From Atherinomorus stipes (taxonomy: Eukaryota > Chordata > Actinopteri > Atheriniformes > Atherinidae): a stretch of 64,000 nucleotides of DNA. Below, one piece after another: positions 11,748 to 24,388 of the stretch. Positions within the stretch are counted from its first letter, which is position 1; every line of letters starts with the position of its first letter. Both the position numbers and the translations under genes were made by a program. The notes below the pieces were generated by a model, which made no database searches, had not been told where the DNA came from, and worked only from the letters and a program-made list of their open reading frames with translations. The stretch covers positions 930,001 through 994,000 of the forward strand of contig JALJCO010003429.1 in assembly GCA_023101725.1 (NCBI GenBank). Reading direction: 5' to 3'.

Positions 11748-11749
11748 TA

Positions 11750-13384
11750 CTTTTCTTATTATCTTCAGTGTTTCAGCTTGACATACTTTTTTCTTTGCCA
11801 ACTTGAACAATATTTTTTTCAACTCCCAAACTGAACACCTCTCTGTAAATGTACCTCTCTGCTGTCCAGGTGCTTTTGGAGATAACTGACCCTGTCTGGT
11901 CTGCTTTTATGGCCCAGCAAAACTTATTTTTGCTCTCACCTTTTCCTCAGCTGTGCTTCATGACTTTCCACTCATCTCTCTTTCGTCTCGGTATCATCTT
12001 CCTCCTTCCACACCTCCAGGCTCTTTGCCTCCTGCACTTCCTTCTCTTCTTCCTTAGTCTCTTCTCCCCTGTCCGTTTTTATTTTCCACCATCCTTCCTG
12101 TTTTTCCGCGCCTGGCTTTCTTTTGTGTTTTCACAGTAATGGTGCTGTGCGTTTCATCTGACAACAGGCGCTTTTGTAGTGGTGGCCTGCTTTCCATATC
12201 AAAGGCAGTGATGGCGTGATAAGGCTGCTTAGATTAAGCAAAGAATCTCTCGGAGAACAAAAGAAAGAAAGTGTGTAAACTGTAAGCGTGTGTGCAGAGA
12301 TGCACAAATGCTGATTTGAATAGGTCACCGTGTAAGCACATGCTCTACAATGTCTGCTTTTGTGTCAGCATAACATGAAGCTTTCTTTCAGGATGAACCA
12401 AGGAAATGCTAGGATGTCTTGGATGTAAAGATGAATGGAATAGTTATAATTCATCTCCTAAAACGATGCAATGATAATCTGTCATTGGGATTAAAAATTC
12501 ATGATCATAGGTACAACATGCGACAAGTCAACAATATGTGGAATTGCAAAATGCTGTTTCAAATGTTAGAAACAGTAAGTCATATGTGTTTAAACTTTAT
12601 AGCCTACTTACATTTTGTAAAATAAAAAAAAGGAGAAAAAGTGAAATACCTTAATAAGTACTACACTGAATTTTTACCTTTTGAGACCTGAGGTTCCTAC
12701 ACTAGAGGACAGATGGTTATGGCAAAGTGGCAACCTCGCCTGAACCTCCACTGTTCTGCTTTACTTTTATCCATTTTGGCCTTTGCAGAAATAATGTTCA
12801 CTCATTCCACTGTGGATTCATGGTGGTTTAGAGTAACAGCTGCGTCATTCCAAAGGGATTTTCATATTTATCCTGAAATAATAATTATTTTTGTTTTGTT
12901 TTAATGGTTGTTTTGGGCAAGCCTGAAACCCTTTTTAGTTTTGCAGTGTGCCATCATTATTTATCCTTCGCATATACTAATATTTAAACCTCTTAACAAA
13001 TCTCACAAGTATTCCCTCTATGTCTACAAAAGCATTAAAAAGGCCTTATGGTTGCAGATTCAGATTGTGCAATATTGGGCTCAAATGGAAGAGGCTGCAA
13101 AACAGTTGCACCTTTATGCTTTCCATATAATAAACTGGTTTGATACAGGTAACAAAGTACCATATTGGCGTGGCATCACTATGTGACCTGTCTTTCCTTC
13201 ACTAAATGCTGGAACATTCATCTCAGGAGCCGCATATCTGGGAAAGATTATTGTTTTGGATAGATAAATAAATGAATAAATAAATAAATAATTGCTAGAA
13301 TGTCTTGAATTTAAGAAACAAACTCTTTTGTATCAAAAGTCAGTTTCATTACTTGTTAACTGGAAGTTTAGATAAATAAGCTGT
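11750..13384. other. Non-coding stretch
   Basis: I see no supported gene. 11849-12139 is pyrimidine-rich with an open frame but no domain. Confidence 0.45.
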
Positions 13385-13409
13385 GTATATATATATATAT
13401 ATATATATA
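13385..13409 (+). repeat. (TA)n microsatellite
   Basis: Alternating TA of about 25 bp. Confidence 0.9.
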
Positions 13410-15361
13410 CAGTATACAGACACTGGAAGCAATCTGCTCCTAAACAATGTTGGGAAGTTAGTTTCCATTTAATGTTTAACAAGCAGAGTCAAAATGATAT
13501 AAAGTTTATTGATGTAACATTTGAATTCAGGAGCATTTAATCAGACTCCAGTGCAACATCTCAGTGTAGCTGTGACATAAATGATGGAGGAAGCATAGAT
13601 GCAGTAGGACCCCCGGAGTCTAGACACTGTGGTGAATGGGTGAGACTGGTGACAAATACATCAGATGCAACTGTTCTGGTATCAGCAAGAGGCGGGGATG
13701 GGGATGAGATAAGTTGTGCAAAAGACAGCATGGAGGGGGATTGGCAGAGTAGTTTTAAAGTTTTACAGAATGGGGATCAGGTTGATTGGCTGGAAATGCA
13801 CCAGGCAAGCAAACCATTGGACCAGAGTCGTGGTGACAGAATTTAAGACTGAGGTGAGTTTGACAGTCTGGGAAAAGAGAAATGATATAACAGCAGAATG
13901 TAAAGACCAAGCACTAGCTCATGAAGACAGATGTGAGAGACGATATCTTACTTATTAAACTTACACATAATCTTCATTATGGTATCCTGCATCTATGTGG
14001 TTGACCTTTTCTCTGACAGTTATAGATAAGAGATACAGACTTATACAAATGCAAATCCTTCCCAGTGAATCAATGGTTGTAATAAGCCGGGGACCGGAAA
14101 TCTAAGTGAGCATGTGCATCTGTTTCTGTAAGACAGAGGGAAAGAGACATAAAAAAAATCAATCTACAGTAGTTGTCACTGCCCCTGACAGACAGAATCA
14201 ATCTTGCAAGTAGACAGCTGAAAATTGAATTGTTGCATAGCCTTTTTCTTGTGATGTACAGAGACGAGAGAAAGGGAGGAAAGCCGCCATTTAGACCAGG
14301 CCATGGGCATGGCAAAGCTTTACTTCTGGGCATTATAACTTATCACCTAATGAGATGCAGCCCCATCTTTCTCCTCATTGGTCCCCATGTTTTTGCAAGA
14401 AAATAACAATCAAACCAGCATCATGTTGGGTGTAAGAGGGGGGTGCTGATGTCTTTCAATCCAGACTTTTGTATTTAAATCATTCTTTCATTCATTCATC
14501 ATCAGTGATACTTTATTTTAGCCCCATGTTGTAAATCTGTTGACAGCCAAAGCACTGTTTGTATGTGTTAGAGAATATAATAATGGTGTATATCATGATT
14601 AAGTAGCTCCATTATACCAAGAATGTGCGCACTTCATCAATATGTTTTCTTTTTTTCTCATGGCATTTTGTAGGTTGCTCTTTTTCAAACTAAACCAGAG
14701 TGATGCTGCAAATGAGACACATAACAGAGCTTTCCTGCCCCCCTCTCATTATATCTCTTTTCTTGTTAAATTGATTTTTGTTGAGGTGCCTGCTTAGCAT
14801 CTTCTCCATGCCAAGCCTACTGAGACATTGACGGAGGTGCTCTCACTCAGTCATGATGTCTGTATTTTTATTCTGTGGAAAGTATGTAATTTGACGCATG
14901 CACACATGCAGAAGGCTTCAACCACTCAAAGGTTAGAGAGACTAAACACACGTAACAATGAAAGCTTTTTTTGCCAAAGAAGCTTTAGTGAACTGTGCAT
15001 GAGTCAATGTGCAGACACAAACATGATAAATGTTCTGTGGAAAAGCAAAGTGTAGCAAAGAGAAGACGTCACTAAATATCCATTAACACTGAGAACCTTT
15101 ACTTGTTGCTGTAATCAGAGGACATTAGAAAGCAAAGCAATAAGAAGAGCATTGATCAGAGGTAAGCATAACATTAATGAAGTATTTTAACTTTTTTTGT
15201 AAATGCTGAAATGTCAATTATTTCTATTTCCATTGATGAGGCTGAAATTTCTATGTTAAGATTCAGTGTTGTTTCTACTGAGAGTCTAGATATTAACCCT
15301 AGACTCACCAGAAAATGTAGAATACATTTATTTGTCCCCTTGCCAAAAATGTAGTACATTC
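13410..15361. other. Non-coding stretch
   Basis: No supported gene. A 68-codon frame at 13640-13846 has a mixed composition but no recognisable domain or splice context. Confidence 0.4.
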
Positions 15362-15612
15362 ATTTTTTTATTCCTGGTTAATCCTAATCAGGGTCACGGA
15401 GGAGGCTGATGCCCTTCCCAGCTCCCATTGGGCAAGAGGTAGGTGGAATCGGGTCACCAGTCAATCCAAGGGCTGATTCAGAGATAAACAATCTCATACT
15501 CACGCCAAGGGTCAATTTGCAGTTACCAATCAACCTAACGTACATGTTATTGGACTGTGAGAGAAGTACCCCTGGGGGGAATCCACTCGCTCAGAGGGAG
15601 TGTGAATCCCAA
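15362..15612 (-). mobile_element. Teleost tRNA-like SINE, degraded minus-strand copy
   Basis: Read on the plus strand, TTAATCCTAATCAGGGTCAC, then CCAATCAACCTAACGTACAT and TTGGACTGTGAGAGAAG are in the order expected for the reverse complement of the SINE at 19962-20335 (which has ATGCATGTTAGGTTAACTGG and GGCCCTGCGACAGACTGGCG). Divergence is high. The copy lacks the tRNA-like head. It sits directly next to a same-strand RTE fragment. Confidence 0.6.
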
Positions 15613-15664
15613 ACAAAAAAAGAGACCTGCAGTTGAAGTTTAAGCATAAATCTTGTTGATGCAT

Positions 15665-16122
15665 GAGTCTTTCTCAGGGTCTCCTCCTGTGGGATGCGTC
15701 TCGCCAGGGACGTATACCAGGAGGCATCCTGGCCAGGTGCCCCGACCAACTCATTTGTCTACTCTCGATGCAGAGGAGCATTGACTACTCCGAGCTCGTC
15801 CTGAATGATCTAGCCTCACATTATCTCTTATGGACAGCTCAGATACTCTTTGGAGGAAACTCATTTTGGTTGATGGATGTATGATCTCGTTCTTTCAGTC
15901 TCTACAAACAGTTTTGTGACCATAGGTGAGGGTAGAAACACAGATCAAAGAGTACATTTAGAGCTTCATCTTTCAGTTTATGCCCTTTTTCAACACAACG
16001 AACTGAATGAAAGGCTCCATCACTGCAGACACCACCTTGATCCACCAGTTGAGCTCCTGCTTTATTTATCCCACACTCTTGAACAAGATCCCAAAATACT
16101 GACACTCCTGCACTTGGGATAG
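15665..16122 (-). pseudogene. RTE-type LINE fragment (C-terminal part of the ORF)
   Basis: The minus strand of this interval corresponds to about 56124-56590 of the intact LINE. Matching landmarks are the segment after the reverse transcriptase (GGGATCTTGTTCA at both sites, an IAxY/LGILF-type block), the region antisense to HCRRHxDPxVxL, and the C-terminal GGATGCCTCCTGG block. Frames are broken by stops and indels. It is a relic of the same family, much older than the 53 kb copy, lying in the opposite orientation. Confidence 0.8.
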
Positions 16123-16489
16123 TTTATCATCTTGACCAAAATTTGTCACCTTCATTTATTGAAATTGTGATGCTAAATTGTCAATAAGATGCTACTACAT
16201 GTAGTTAAAAAATGAAGAGACCAACAAACTACTAGTTGGTAATAGTTCTGTACAGACAAGCCACAAATTGACCATAGAAATAGGTGACTTGATTAATATG
16301 AAGTTTAAATTGCAAACTGTTTCTCTTTTTCTTTCTTTCTTTGTTCTAAATCAATAGCCAACCCCTCTTGTGTTTGTCCCAGTTTGTCCCGGTTAGTACA
16401 ATGTAAACAGCAAATTTCTTCTTCTACATTTGCATTATCAGCAGAGTAGGCGCTGAACAGCTCTGCTTCCATAGTGTCGTGAACTCTCA

Positions 16490-16817
16490 TGGACGGACTT
16501 TGCGGCAGCTAGATGTTCTACTGTTTAAGCTATAAAAATATGCTGAATGATGTCGTTTGGAGTAAATTCTGGACGCTACCCACTCAGGACACTTGGATTA
16601 CATTGGACGAGCAGTATGGAGGAATATTGACAAGTTTTTGTGGACTTTTATGGACCTATTTTGGATCGGGCGCCAGTGAATTCCATTATGAAATTTGGGG
16701 GGAAACAAAAACCTGCCCGATCTCCGGCTGCATTTGAGATATTGAAAAAGTGTTCCAGAGTCTTGCTCAGGTTGAGGGTAAAAAAACCGCACATCATTCT
16801 TTGGGTGTAATATTCCT
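16490..16817 (+). mobile_element. TTAA-type MITE, copy 1 (left end eroded)
   Basis: Shares ACACTTGGATTACATTGGAC, GAGCAGTATGGAGGAATATT and the right end ..GGGTGTAATATTCCT followed by TTAA (16818-16821) with the copies at 23989 and 41692. The left inverted repeat is mostly lost. No open frame. Confidence 0.8.
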
Positions 16818-16821
16818 TTAA

Positions 16822-17323
16822 TATTCAGGTAACAACAGATAATTGAAAAGGGATAAAATCCCCAGGTCTGTTTAGTTTTTACAACATATTTGAATAATCA
16901 GTGGTAAAGCACCACTGGATAGCCGTGGACATGGCCGTAGCTACCATTGAGGACACCGAGGTCTGGACCTTGGTATTTTTTCTGCTATATATGTACATAG
17001 TAAAATTAATCAAATAACCGCATAGCTCAAAAGCATTTATCTGAGAATACAGACCTGAGAATGCGGATTGATACTGAAATACTGACTCTTTCCCTACCAG
17101 TAATTGATTTTATAGATCTGATCCTCACGTTAAATCATATGTTATTCATTATCATTAACATGAACACAGTAGAAACCAACTAAACCATACCGATAAGTAT
17201 GAACTATTTCTTCTTCCGCCTTCCAAAATGCGAAATAAGGCACAGCATCTCAGCAGCACACCGCTCGCTCTGTCACTGATCACTGATCAATCAGTTCACA
17301 CAGTCACGCAGCAAATGCCAATG

Positions 17324-17324
<1 letters not shown>
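16822..17324. other. Non-coding stretch
   Basis: Nothing recognised apart from a short segment around 16936-16980 that may be an old repeat. Confidence 0.4.

Positions 17325-17371
<47 letters not shown>
17325..17371 (+). repeat. (TA)n microsatellite
   Basis: About 46 bp of alternating TA. Confidence 0.95.
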
Positions 17372-17372
<1 letters not shown>

Positions 17373-17974
17373 TGTATATATTTGTTTTTTCAGAGTTGAG
17401 TTTGGAAAGTAATTATTTTTTACTTAGTTCATTAAGAACTTCTTCCACTGCTACAGTGACAGTCAGCTTCATTATTTTCTTCTGTGTAGAGTTCATGTTT
17501 ACTGAATTTACCTAATGTGGGTTTGTGATTGAGTCTACATGGTTCTCATCGCATGCAGCAGCTGCTTCAGGTATACTGACTGTAAACCTGGGTTTTCTTT
17601 GAATATACACTTTTTAAGAAGTGATTATGTAACTTTATTTTCATTCAAAGTGTCTCATTACTAAACCAGTCTTGACTTTTTAACAGACCCTAAGATTCAA
17701 GAAAGAAAGAAATGACAGAAATATATTTCAAAAGATAAACAATAGCATCGGTCAGTCTTAGTTTGTTATCTCTAATGGTTAACTACAGACTTTTAAAAGG
17801 GGAAAAAGAGTAAAAAGAAGAGGACAGAATACATACTCATGATCAGTTTACTTGAGTTTATTTTAAATGCTACTCTTTAGTTCTTACCTTTTAAAAAAAC
17901 GCTTTGGGAACAATATATTTATATTCGTGTATTTTTTTTCAAAAGTTATATGTCTGTCTTTTATAGAGAAAAAC

Positions 17975-18029
17975 AATTTCCCAACTTGGTGGGCAATAAA
18001 GACTTCTATTCTATTCTATTCTATTCTAT
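17975..18029 (+). mobile_element. CR1/L2-type retroposon 3' tail with (TTCTA)n
   Basis: AATTTCCCAACTTGGTGGGC forms a short hairpin (CCCAAC/GTGGG side), is followed by AATAAAG and ends in five TTCTA units. This hairpin + AATAAA + short tandem repeat layout is the usual 3' end of CR1/L2/Rex1-type LINEs and their parasites. The body upstream is not recognisable, so this is probably a 5'-truncated copy. Confidence 0.5.
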
Positions 18030-19130
18030 ATCAGGACATGGAAGAGAAGGAGTGGTTTATGTGAAACATAAGTTGCTTCCATTTTGAATGGTTTCTTGAG
18101 ATGTGTGGACCACATAACATGGTGGACCTCAGTATTTTTTAACTTCTGGCTATGGAGTCGGCAGTTGCTAGGCACTATGGGAAATTCTCGTTGGCTAAGC
18201 TGTCCCACTTCAGCAGCCTACCGTCTCAGAAGGCTGCTTCAGAGTGCATGGACTACAAAGCACACTCCGTAGCTTAGTCTGCGCACTTCGAAGACTTCAG
18301 AATGAAACACAGCTAAAGATTAATAGTGTGATGTCTAACAGCTAACACATTAACTCAAAGTCATTTTATCTTTGTCTTTTCTCATTATTATGACAGAACT
18401 TCTACGTAAAATGAATAAAAATGAAAATTGAAAACATACTTAAAAATTCTGGCAATGACACAGTGGTGAAACTTCCCAGGACTCACGTTGTGAAAGTTGT
18501 ACTCAAACACGTTTTAATTAAAGGAGAAATATAAAAAAGGAAAATAAAAAAGAAAACAAGTAAATAAACAAGTAGTGTGTTTCATGAACCCTGTCTCATT
18601 GTAACAGTTGTTTGCAGCAGCAGCAACTTTCTTTGTTTGAAAATGAATATAGTAATACTGCTTGTTTGTCATAATATCAAGTCTTGCAGCACAGAGTCTA
18701 TTTGGACAGTCAATATACAGTACATTTTTCTTTTTAGAGCGAAGTTGGAGAAATATTTTGTTGGTTCTGAAAGAATAAGAATAATACAATAGTTTGCTAA
18801 ACAACACATTTATTAAAATCATGGTCTTCCCCTCAGCAGTAAAAACCAGGCTTTTGATGCCTAAATCACAACACAGACAGTCAAACTGTTTCTGCTCTGA
18901 GAACTTTGTATGACGGCCTCCACTCGAGCAACCTCCTGCTGACACTGCTGTAGTTCACAAGTGCTGTATTTTTTAGTTTAATATGCAAAAAGGAAGCAAA
19001 AAAAAATGTCCTAATTAGTGATTATATCGCCTCTGCCTAGGCTTGGCAAAACAATGTATTTTAAAAAGACACAATTTCTGCACAAATGCCAGCAATCGAA
19101 ATGCAGCAGCATTATTTATACTCTCATTTT
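18030..19130. other. Non-coding stretch
   Basis: The 18120-18320 part looks like an eroded DNA element end (TTCGAAGACTTCAGAATGAA.. ACACAGCT), but I could not find a matching opposite end. A 143-codon minus frame at 18514-18945 has no domain. Confidence 0.35.
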
Positions 19131-19760
19131 TCATATTGATGATGACGATGACGATGATGAAGATGATGATAGATAAATAAAGTCTTCCGATTCCGATGAT
19201 GACGATGATGATTATAATGGTGATGATGATAGTGATGACGATCATGATGCTGATGATGAGCAAAGTGATGATAGGAGGAGGGAGATGATGATGATGATGA
19301 TGATGATGATGTTGATCACTGACAGTGACAAAGATATTGATAATGAACAATGATAATTCTAATAATCTTGATGATTATGATGATGATGATATTCATGATG
19401 ATGATGATGATGTTGATGTAACATTACAATGACACTGTTGATGATGATGAGGGTGTATGTTATTTGTGATGATTGTTCTTATTGCATAGTAATGCAACAT
19501 GTCATGATACTGATGATGACAATGAAGATTAGGGAGAGGAAGATCATTGACTGTGATATTGATAATATTGATAATGAAGGATAATGGACAATGATAATTA
19601 TAATTATAATGATGATGATGATGATGGTGAAGACACTGATGATGAAGACACTAATGATGATGATACTGATGATGATGATGATACTGATGATGATGATGAT
19701 GATGTTGATGACGATGATGATATGATGATAAATGTTATTGATAATGATGATTATGCAACT
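19131..19760 (+). repeat. Imperfect (GAT)n arrays
   Basis: Three clusters of GAT/GAC/AAT triplets (about 19136-19320, 19375-19455, 19600-19735) separated by diverged spacer. Near 19171 ATAAATAAAGTCTTCCGATT resembles a retroposon tail, so the arrays may have grown from such a tail. Frames across it encode only Asp-rich (plus) or Ile-rich (minus) runs and are not genes. Confidence 0.85.
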
Positions 19761-19961
19761 GCAACATGCATGTGAGATATTTGTGTCTCTCAGGAACGTC
19801 ATTATCATTTGTCATGTGTTGTTTTATACAATAATTCAGGTTTGATAATGAATTATATTAAAACATAATTTTGTATTGTAATATAACACTTTAATACAAG
19901 AGAATGGGTATCTGCACCTTTCCAGTATTTTCAGTAACACTTGTTTTACAGTATATATATA

Positions 19962-20335
19962 GGGGCTGCACGGTGGTGTGGTGGTTAGCACTGCTGCGTC
20001 ACAGTAAGAAGTTTGCTAGTTTGAGTCCCAGCTGGGGGAGGGGTGTTTGAACAATTGCCTTCCTGTGTGGAGTTTGCATGTTCTTCCCGTGTATGCGTGG
20101 GTTCTCTCCGGGTACTGCTTCCTCCCACCATCCAAAGAAATGCATGTTAGGTTAACTGGTCACTCTAAATTGCCCCTAGGAATGAATGTGAGCGTGAATG
20201 GTTGTCTGAATCTCTGTGTTGGCCCTGCGACAGACTGGCGACCTGTCCAGGATGTCTGCCTCTCGCCTGATAATACCCCCCCCCCCCCCCCCTACCCTGA
20301 ACTAAATAAGCAGTACATAAAATGACTGACTGACT
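19962..20335 (+). mobile_element. Teleost tRNA-like SINE, near full length
   Basis: Begins GGGGCTGCACGGTGGTGTGG, with an A-box-like TGGTTAGCACTG and a B-box-like AGTTTGAGTCCC as in tRNA-derived RNA polymerase III promoters. The body (TGTGGAGTTTGCATGTTCTT, GTTCTCTCCGGGTACTGC, GGCCCTGCGACAGACTGGCG) is a very common teleost interspersed repeat in my memory. A 17-bp C run replaces part of the 3' region (20276-20292). The 3' end AAATAAGCAG followed by a TGAC repeat resembles the end of the RTE LINE at 56731 (GGATAAGCGG plus short tandem tail), which suggests the RTE machinery mobilises it. Confidence 0.8.
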
Positions 20336-20339
20336 TGTT

Positions 20340-22619
20340 TTATATAGCGCTGACACAATGAAAGGCCCAAACTTGAATCTGGAAAAACTGCATTAATGCT
20401 TGTAACAGCTATCAAACTGAAGAGGAAAGAAGACAGATGCAATGACAAATACATATTTACAAGCTTTAGTAAATAAATCTACTGGACAATTCAATAAAAG
20501 TGATGTCTAGATGTTTAATTTTTATCAAATGTGTTTGCATGAATTATTTCATTGCATACCTATCAGGAAAAAAGAAAAAATTAGGGTTTAGAAGTCACTG
20601 AACAGGAAGAGAATGACCTGTTTGGTCTGAAACAGGTTCAAATCAGGTTTGGGATGGTTAATCATTTAGTTGTGAGCAGAATTTTGTATAATACAATGGA
20701 GAATAATAATGTTTTTTTTTTCTTTTTTGTCATAAATACTGTATAAAGGTAGAGCAATGGGAACATATTGTAGTGTTCTGAGTGAACACAGCTGCAAAGG
20801 ATCATGGGAGGTCATGTTTTGGCAGGAAAAGTTTGAATGTTTTTAAATGAGGTAAGATTTTAGTTTAAGTGATGTTAACAAATTACTGTTATTCTCTGCT
20901 AGGGTTCCACTAAGTTTTGCTTAGAGTTCTGACTGAATGTTGGCATCGTGACTTGAGGGGATGGTACTGAGAGAGACACCCCTCTCTGTGTCATAGGACA
21001 GTGTCCTGAAAATAAATGGCAGATGAACTGCACCTGCAAAGACTTGTCAGTCCAGATCATTGCAATACGAAAGGAGAAAGAATAATTCAGAACCTGAGAG
21101 TTTAATTTCTAACAGAATAGTTATTGCATTAGGTTTGTTATTGCCTTCTCTGAAAACCAGCAACTTGATAAGCTGTGTAGTCATTACTCTTATTGTACGG
21201 GCTCGGGTGTGTATATGTGTGTGCTTGTGAGGGTATTGCAAATCATTTTTACTTGATATCAATCTTTTTGTCTCGCGGCAACAAAAGCTAACAGTTTCAT
21301 ACACCAGCATTTAACCCTGTTTGCCTCAGTGCCTTTTATTTTCTTCTAGATTGTTTCCAATTATCTTCCCTCTTTGCTTGCATAGATTAGGATGACTGTA
21401 GCACCGAGCAGCAGACTGCTGTGAGCCCAGCTTGCCGACAAGCAAATTAAAATGTTAGATGCATATTGGAGAAGCAGCTATTGAGGTTTGGCAGTAGAAT
21501 AACCCCAAAACAACTAAAAATTAATTAATGAAATACATTTTATATACTGAAAAAGATCAGTGGGAATATGTTTACCATTACAATTACCATCACCATGCAG
21601 AATGCTTTTCAGAAGAAAATAAATTAACTTATTTCATGCATATTTTGATACTCTGCCCACCTTTTGGACCTCTCCAGTTATTTTCCTTATTTTGGACCAA
21701 ATGCAGAGGAACACAATCAACAGGATCTAAATATAGAGTTTTGCTCAGTGGCACAGCAGTGCAGGAGATGCACATCTAAGCAGGATATTATGACAGTCCT
21801 GTGACACATTGTATTGTGTGGGCATCAGTATGTGTGTGTCTGCGTCCATGTGCTTTGTGTTTGTGTGGATGCATGTTTGTGCACAGTGTGGTGTGTGTAT
21901 ACTCTGAGATCTGTCACATCACCTCTATACCATATGAGGTTGCACATCATGACTCTGCCAGTTCCCCACAGCTTAAAGTGTCAGTGGCAATTACATCATA
22001 TGCACGCATACACACATTGTAAGATTTAGAGTACACACAAGAAAGTACACTGATATGAACAAATATTCAACCTCTTAATACAAGGCATCATAAACAAACA
22101 AACATGCAGGTTAATGCGTGATGACTCAGTTCTTTGGTGGCTTTCAGAGTGAGCAAATACGAAACTTTAAATGTTAAAGGTCAGTATTCCACACTGGTGC
22201 TCTTTGACATACTGCTGGCGTCATGCTCAAACATCACTCACACTTTTAAGAGCAATGACTCATTTCACCACCCCATTTAACTGTGGAAGAACACACACAT
22301 CTACTTCTCAGTTCAACAGTGTGTGTAAACTCAATAAGGTGTCTCACATAACCTTTACACGGGGTACATCACAAACACAGTTGGAAATGAGGCCAGTAAG
22401 TACCTTTCATCAAACTCTGGTGCAATGAAAATAAGGCATGGAAAATATGTAAGATGTCTGTGTTGTCAGCACTTTGGCTGGTCCTTGCACAGACAACATT
22501 TTTTTTTTATTATATTAATGATTTTGATATACAAGTTCAGCTCTAACAACAGCGATAAATGTTAAAATGGAGGAAGAATCTACAGCAATGGCAAAATTAG
22601 TAAGATATACAGCATATAC
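20340..22619. other. Non-coding stretch
   Basis: No supported gene. Contains an interrupted TG-rich tract near 21830-21900. Confidence 0.45.
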
Positions 22620-23700
22620 AGTCATCCTCAAAATTCTTCATACCCTCCAATTAAAGAAAAGTTTAAATTCACAATAGTAATTCAAATAACAAGAAACTAA
22701 TAATTAAATAAATCATAAAATTATAATTCAGTGAAATGAAATATTGCTTTTGAATTGTAGTTGGAAATAATCCTTTAAAAACTGTCCCAAACACATTAGA
22801 GCACCTTTCCCAAAAAGAGTTGACCAAAATACCTGTCAACAGGTGTAGAAGTCTTTTCGAACATTAGAGGAACACCTGATTGCAGTGATTGCCTCAACAA
22901 AATTTTAGCTTTGGAGTCCCATCATGCATGTTTGCTTGTTTTATTTTTTGTGTGTCTGTTTTAAATATGCCTTTCAAATCACAATTCAAAATCAATGTCA
23001 TGATTTTCATAGAATTTTGTGTAATGACATGGTCATGGTGAAGATGCTGGTGTGTTGAAGAAGGGTCGAGTAATTGGCATGCATCAAGCAGAGAAAACAT
23101 TTAAGGAGATGCAGAAACTGATAAAACTGGTTTAGAACTGCTCAACACATTAAAAACTGAAAGAACAAAGGAGAACAATTGTCCTCAAGGAAGAAATGTG
23201 GTCAAAAAAAAAAAAAATCCTGAATGATGGTGATTGGCAACTGACAAATGTTTGGTGAAATCAAATTGAAAAAACAACAATAGAACTCAGGGTTACGTTC
23301 AATTATGAAAGTAAGAGCATTTCCACACAAACAATATCAAAGGAATTTAGAGATTTGGACTAAACAGAGCCAGCCATAAGAAAACCAAATATCAGTGAAG
23401 CTAACGGAGAAAAAAACTTGAATTTGCTACGGAACACAAAGATTGGACTCTGGAGTGATGGAAGAAGGTCATATGGTCTGATTGGTTGAGATTCACCCCG
23501 TTTCAGAGTGATGGGGGCATCAAGGTGAGAAGACAGGCAGCTGGAGTGATGAAGCCATCATGCTTCGTGGTTACTGTATGAGCCTATGTAGGCAGTGGCA
23601 TGGATTCCAGACCTAAACCTCAGATAGATTTAGGATGTGCTGGAGAAGGCTTTGCACAGTAGTCAGACTCCATCAACAATACACGATTTTGGTGAAAAAT
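22620..23700 (+). pseudogene. Decayed Tc1-type transposon with transposase relic
   Basis: The nucleotide order matches fish Tc1-like elements as I know them: GTCGAGTAATTGGCATGCAT (start of the helix-turn-helix region), GAAGAAATGTGGTC, TTTGGTGAAATCAAATTG, AGTAAGAGCATTTCCACA, AAAGATTGGACTCTGGAG, TGGAAGAAGGTCATATGGTC and TCAGAGTGATGGGGGCATCA. The part of the catalytic core before and after the first Asp block (VMWSDES-type, here disrupted) is present, but stops and indels occur throughout. The left inverted repeat may begin near 22619 (ACAGTCATCCTCAAAATTCT); I did not find its partner on the right, so the element is 3'-truncated or rearranged. It is unrelated in sequence to the DD36E copy at 10837. 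Confidence 0.8.
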
Positions 23701-23988
23701 GATTGCAACATGGGATGGAAATAAGTTTTGTCACATACTGTAGAAGCCAAACAGTGACAGCTGCCATAATCAAAACTAAAAGTGGTCCAACAACTGTTTT
23801 TTTTTTTGTTTGTTTGTTTTGGGTTTTTTTGGCCAGTGTATTTTGTGTGTGTATAATTGTTTGGGAGGATTGTTTTCTATCTTGCCCTCTGACTGATCAC
23901 GGTACAACCTACAGTATGTCTTTTACTCATTGGTGTACATGAATCTTTTATGACCAGAGTAGCAGTTATATGCTAGAAAGTTGTTTAA

Positions 23989-24384
23989 AGGAACAGTACA
24001 CCCACAGAATGATGTAACTTTATTTTCCACTTATCCTCATGGCGAGCAAGACTCTGGAGAACGGAAGTAAGATGTACTACTGTTTAGGCTCTAAAAATAT
24101 ACTGATTGACGTTGTTTCGAGTAAATTATGGATGCTACCCACTCAGGACACTTGGATTACATTGGACGAGCAGTATGGAGGAATATTGAAAAGTTTTTGT
24201 GGACTTTCATGGACCTTTTTGGCTCGGTCCCCGGTGAACTCCATTATATGAAAGTTGGGGGGGAAGGAGAAGCCTTTCTGATCGCCGGCTGCATTTGACA
24301 TATTAAAAAAGTGCTCCAGAGTCTTGCTCACCATGAGGGTAAGTGGAAAATAAAGTTACATCATTCTATGGGTGTACTGTTCCT
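23989..24384 (+). mobile_element. TTAA-type MITE, copy 2, complete (396 bp)
   Basis: Perfect TTAA target duplications at 23985-23988 and 24385-24388. Terminal inverted repeats of about 73 bp: left AGGAACAGTACACCCACAGA and right, reversed, AGGAACAGTACACCCATAGA, continuing through ATGATGTAACTTTATTTTCC. TTAA targets are typical of piggyBac and Kolobok transposons; which one mobilised it cannot be told from the sequence. It has no coding capacity. Confidence 0.9.
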
Positions 24385-24388
24385 TTAA

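Noticed and set aside
18514..18945. 143-codon minus-strand ORF as a host gene
   Set aside because: No recognisable domain, Tyr/Phe/Lys-rich AT-driven composition and no splice or promoter context.
19584..19775. Asp-rich ORF as an acidic protein
   Set aside because: Simple translation of a GAT array; the opposite strand gives an equally long Ile-rich frame.
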